Source: Loktanella sp. UBA3435 (GTDB taxonomy: Bacteria > Pseudomonadota > Alphaproteobacteria > Rhodobacterales > Rhodobacteraceae). From it: a stretch of 33,165 bases of DNA. The stretch lies in assembly GCA_002378665.1 (NCBI GenBank), contig DFSO01000033.1:1-33165 (forward strand). Direction: 5' to 3'. Below are positions 31,290-33,165 of this stretch, one piece after another. The notes below the pieces were generated by a model. It was not told where the DNA came from, made no database searches, and saw only the letters and a program-made list of their open reading frames with translations. The translations under genes and the position numbers were made by a program. Positions within the stretch are counted from its first letter, which is position 1. Each line of letters starts with the position of its first letter.

Positions 31290-32510
31290 ATGAAACTCAG
31301 CGATCTCGACATCATCATCACCGCCCCACCTGCACCCGGTTGGGGTGGCCGTTATTGGATCTTGGTGAAAGTCACCTCTGATACAGGCATCGTAGGCTGG
31401 GGCGAGTGCTACGCCTCCTCCGTCGGGCCAGAGGCAATGAAAGCCGTTATCACCGATGTCTTTGCGCGGCATATGGCTGGCGAAAATCCCGAGAATATCG
31501 AACTGATGTTCCGCCGCGTCTATTCGACAGGCTTCACCCAACGCCCTGACCTGACGGTCATGGGCACGTGGTCTGGCTTGGAGATGGCCTGCTGGGATAT
31601 GGTCGGCAAGGACCGCAACCGCCCTGTGCATGCAATGATTGGCGGACGCGTGAACGACCGCATCCGCGCCTACACCTACCTCTATCCGCTCAAACACCAC
31701 CCGCTGCCTGCCTTTTGGGCCGATGCGGATATGGCGGCCGAAAGTGCCGTGGCGCTGGTCAAGCAAGGCTATACAGCCGTCAAATTCGACCCCGCTGGCC
31801 CCTATACGATCCGTGGCGGACATATGCCGTCGATGCACGACATCGACACTTCGGTCACCTTTTGCAGAACGATCCGAGAAGCAGTTGGCAATCAGGCGGA
31901 CCTACTTTTTGGCACCCACGGGCAGTTCAGCACCGCAGGCGCGATCCGCATCGGCCAAGCTTTGGAGCCCTTCTCGCCGCTCTGGTATGAAGAACCCACG
32001 CCGCCCGATGCCGATATGTCGGCTGTGACCAGCGCTGTCCGTGTCCCTGTGGCAACGGGCGAGCGACTGACGACCAAATCCGAATTCGTCGCAGCCCTCA
32101 AAGCTGGCGTGCAAATCTTGCAGCCCGCCCTTGGGCGCGCAGGAGGCATCTGGGAAGCCAAGAAAATCGCTGTCATCGCCGAAACCTATAACGCGCAGAT
32201 GGCGCCGCATCTTTATGCAGGCCCGATTGAATGGGCGGCCAACATTCAACTGGCAGCATCAATCCCGAACATCCTGATGGCCGAAACCATTGAAACCGAC
32301 TTCCACTTTGCCCTGATCAAGAACAGCCTAAGCGTTGAGGGCGGCTATATCCCCGTCCCCACTGCCGCAGGACTGGGCATTGATGTGGACGAAGACCTCG
32401 CGCGCGCGCATCCCTATGATGGCGACGGGTTGCACCTGCAAATGCAAAACGAGCCTATCAGCTACCACGAGGTCAACAACTTCGCAGGCGGCGCCCCTGT
32501 GAAAGCCTGA
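31290..32510 (+). CDS. Mandelate racemase/muconate-lactonizing enzyme family protein
   Basis: A 406-aa member of the enolase superfamily with an N-terminal capping domain (1-125) and a TIM barrel. Visible active-site positions are Lys165 in 'TAVKFDPAG', Glu234/235 in 'LWYEEPTPPD', Glu258 in 'ATGERLTTK' and His307 in 'MAPHLYAGP'. At the position of the first metal ligand, usually Asp in a DxN or DxH motif, the sequence reads 'FGTHGQF', so Gly208 stands there. It may be a sugar-acid dehydratase or cycloisomerase, but the altered ligand argues for caution. The start has AGGA upstream. It is followed closely by a TetR-type regulator. Confidence 0.9.
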   Translation: MKLSDLDIIITAPPAPGWGGRYWILVKVTSDTGIVGWGECYASSVGPEAMKAVITDVFARHMAGENPENIELMFRRVYSTGFTQRPDLTVMGTWSGLEMACWDMVGKDRNRPVHAMIGGRVNDRIRAYTYLYPLKHHPLPAFWADADMAAESAVALVKQGYTAVKFDPAGPYTIRGGHMPSMHDIDTSVTFCRTIREAVGNQADLLFGTHGQFSTAGAIRIGQALEPFSPLWYEEPTPPDADMSAVTSAVRVPVATGERLTTKSEFVAALKAGVQILQPALGRAGGIWEAKKIAVIAETYNAQMAPHLYAGPIEWAANIQLAASIPNILMAETIETDFHFALIKNSLSVEGGYIPVPTAAGLGIDVDEDLARAHPYDGDGLHLQMQNEPISYHEVNNFAGGAPVKA

Positions 32511-32566
32511 CTTTCTTGTTTGCCATTGCTGGTCTATAGTGAACCACGTTCAACGGGAGACACGCA

Positions 32567-33163
32567 ATGGCAGGTAAGGTCGCAGAACGGCGTAAGGCGC
32601 TGCGGGAAGATTTGATCAATATCGCAGAGGCGACGATTGCCCGCGAAGGGCTTTCAGGCCTCAAGGCCCGCGATTTGGCGACCGAGGCGGGCTGTGCGCT
32701 GGGGGCAATCTATAACGTCTTTGGCGATCTGAACGATTTGGTTCTGGCCGTGAATGCGCGAACGTTTCATGCGTTGGGTGCCGAAGTTGCGGCCTCGCTG
32801 GCAACTGCCCCGCAAGCCCCCGTCGAGCAACTCGTTGTCATGGCGCAGGCCTACCACGCCTTTGCGGCCGAGCATCATAACCTGTGGCGGGCGCTCTTTG
32901 ATCTCGACAGGCCCAAAGGGGAAGCGGCCCCCGAATGGTATGTGACCGAGCTCAGCCAGCTCTTCACCTATATCCACGACCCGCTTATGGCGATTTTCCC
33001 CGCGATGGACCAGAATCAGCGGCTACTTTTGACCAAAGGACTATTCTCATCCGTGCATGGGATCGTGCTTTTGGGGCTGGATGAGGCCAATGCGGGCGTG
33101 CAAACCGACAATATCGATACCATGATCGCCCTTATTTTAAGGCAATTGGCGCGTTCTTCGTAA
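32567..33163 (+). CDS. TetR/AcrR family transcriptional regulator
   Basis: A 198-aa one-component repressor. The N-terminal helix-turn-helix is 'GLKARDLATEAGCALGAIYNVFGDLNDLV' (quoted as 'GLKARDLATEAGCALGAIYN' and 'VFGDLNDLV'). The ligand domain is of the WHG type ('HHNLWRALFDLDRPKGE'). GGGAG precedes the ATG at 32567. It lies 56 bp after the enolase-superfamily gene, in the same direction, and could control that gene, the MFS exporter or a gene beyond the window. The stop is complete just inside the right edge. Confidence 0.93.
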   Translation: MAGKVAERRKALREDLINIAEATIAREGLSGLKARDLATEAGCALGAIYNVFGDLNDLVLAVNARTFHALGAEVAASLATAPQAPVEQLVVMAQAYHAFAAEHHNLWRALFDLDRPKGEAAPEWYVTELSQLFTYIHDPLMAIFPAMDQNQRLLLTKGLFSSVHGIVLLGLDEANAGVQTDNIDTMIALILRQLARSS

Positions 33164-33165
33164 AA

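Noticed and set aside
1..33165. tRNA, rRNA, CRISPR array, prophage or complete insertion sequence
   Set aside because: None was seen on either strand; the only mobile-type gene is the RAYT, and the only repeats are the REPs and the fab-derived units.

Overview
The window is chromosomal DNA of an alphaproteobacterium, almost certainly a marine Rhodobacterales (Roseobacter-type) species. The evidence is the SAM/SAH-type riboswitch in front of metK, an Irr-type Fur regulator beside fabA-fabB-fabI, the ihfB-lapA-trpF-trpB order, and the protein sequences themselves. No tRNA, rRNA, CRISPR array, prophage or complete insertion sequence is visible.

Left part (1-16806). Nearly everything is on the minus strand and is housekeeping. 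In transcription order, miaB is followed by an OmpA-type protein and a lipoprotein that share an unusual cysteine-containing motif. Next come phoH-ybeY-corC-lnt, then metK behind its riboswitch and trmB, then aroA-cmk. A small plus-strand DUF4274-like gene comes next, then rpsA with its terminator, an N-terminally short GNAT remnant, ihfB-lapA-trpF-trpB, and a secreted PepSY-like protein cut by the window edge.

Middle (16945-24503). An orphan glycosyltransferase-like gene converges on a degenerate REP-associated transposase (RAYT) flanked by short palindromic REP elements; a third copy of the palindrome lies 8 kb away, after metK. Then irr diverges from fabA. The fabA-fabB gap has become an array: three different cargo genes (an unknown 77-aa protein, an unknown 139-aa protein and a TSUP transporter) are separated by about 120-bp repeats. 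Each repeat is the fabB promoter/leader fused to the last codons of fabA. After fabB come a small membrane protein and fabI, then a bidirectional terminator shared with a SlyD-like prolyl isomerase.

Right part (24640-33163). Everything is on the plus strand and largely catabolic or accessory. A translationally coupled quartet encodes a HAD dehalogenase, an alpha/beta hydrolase, a threonine/serine dehydratase and an EEP-family phosphatase/nuclease. A solo pcaD-like enol-lactonase sits behind an unexplained leader RNA with two GNRA-capped hairpins. A second hydrolase, a TetA-like MFS exporter, an enolase-superfamily enzyme lacking the usual first metal-ligand Asp, and a TetR-type regulator follow.

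The most interesting items are the repeat-bounded cassette array between fabA and fabB, the GNRA double-hairpin RNA before the pcaD-like gene, the degenerate RAYT with its REPs, and the motif shared by the adjacent OmpA-like protein and lipoprotein. All family assignments come from reading the sequence; no database search was run.
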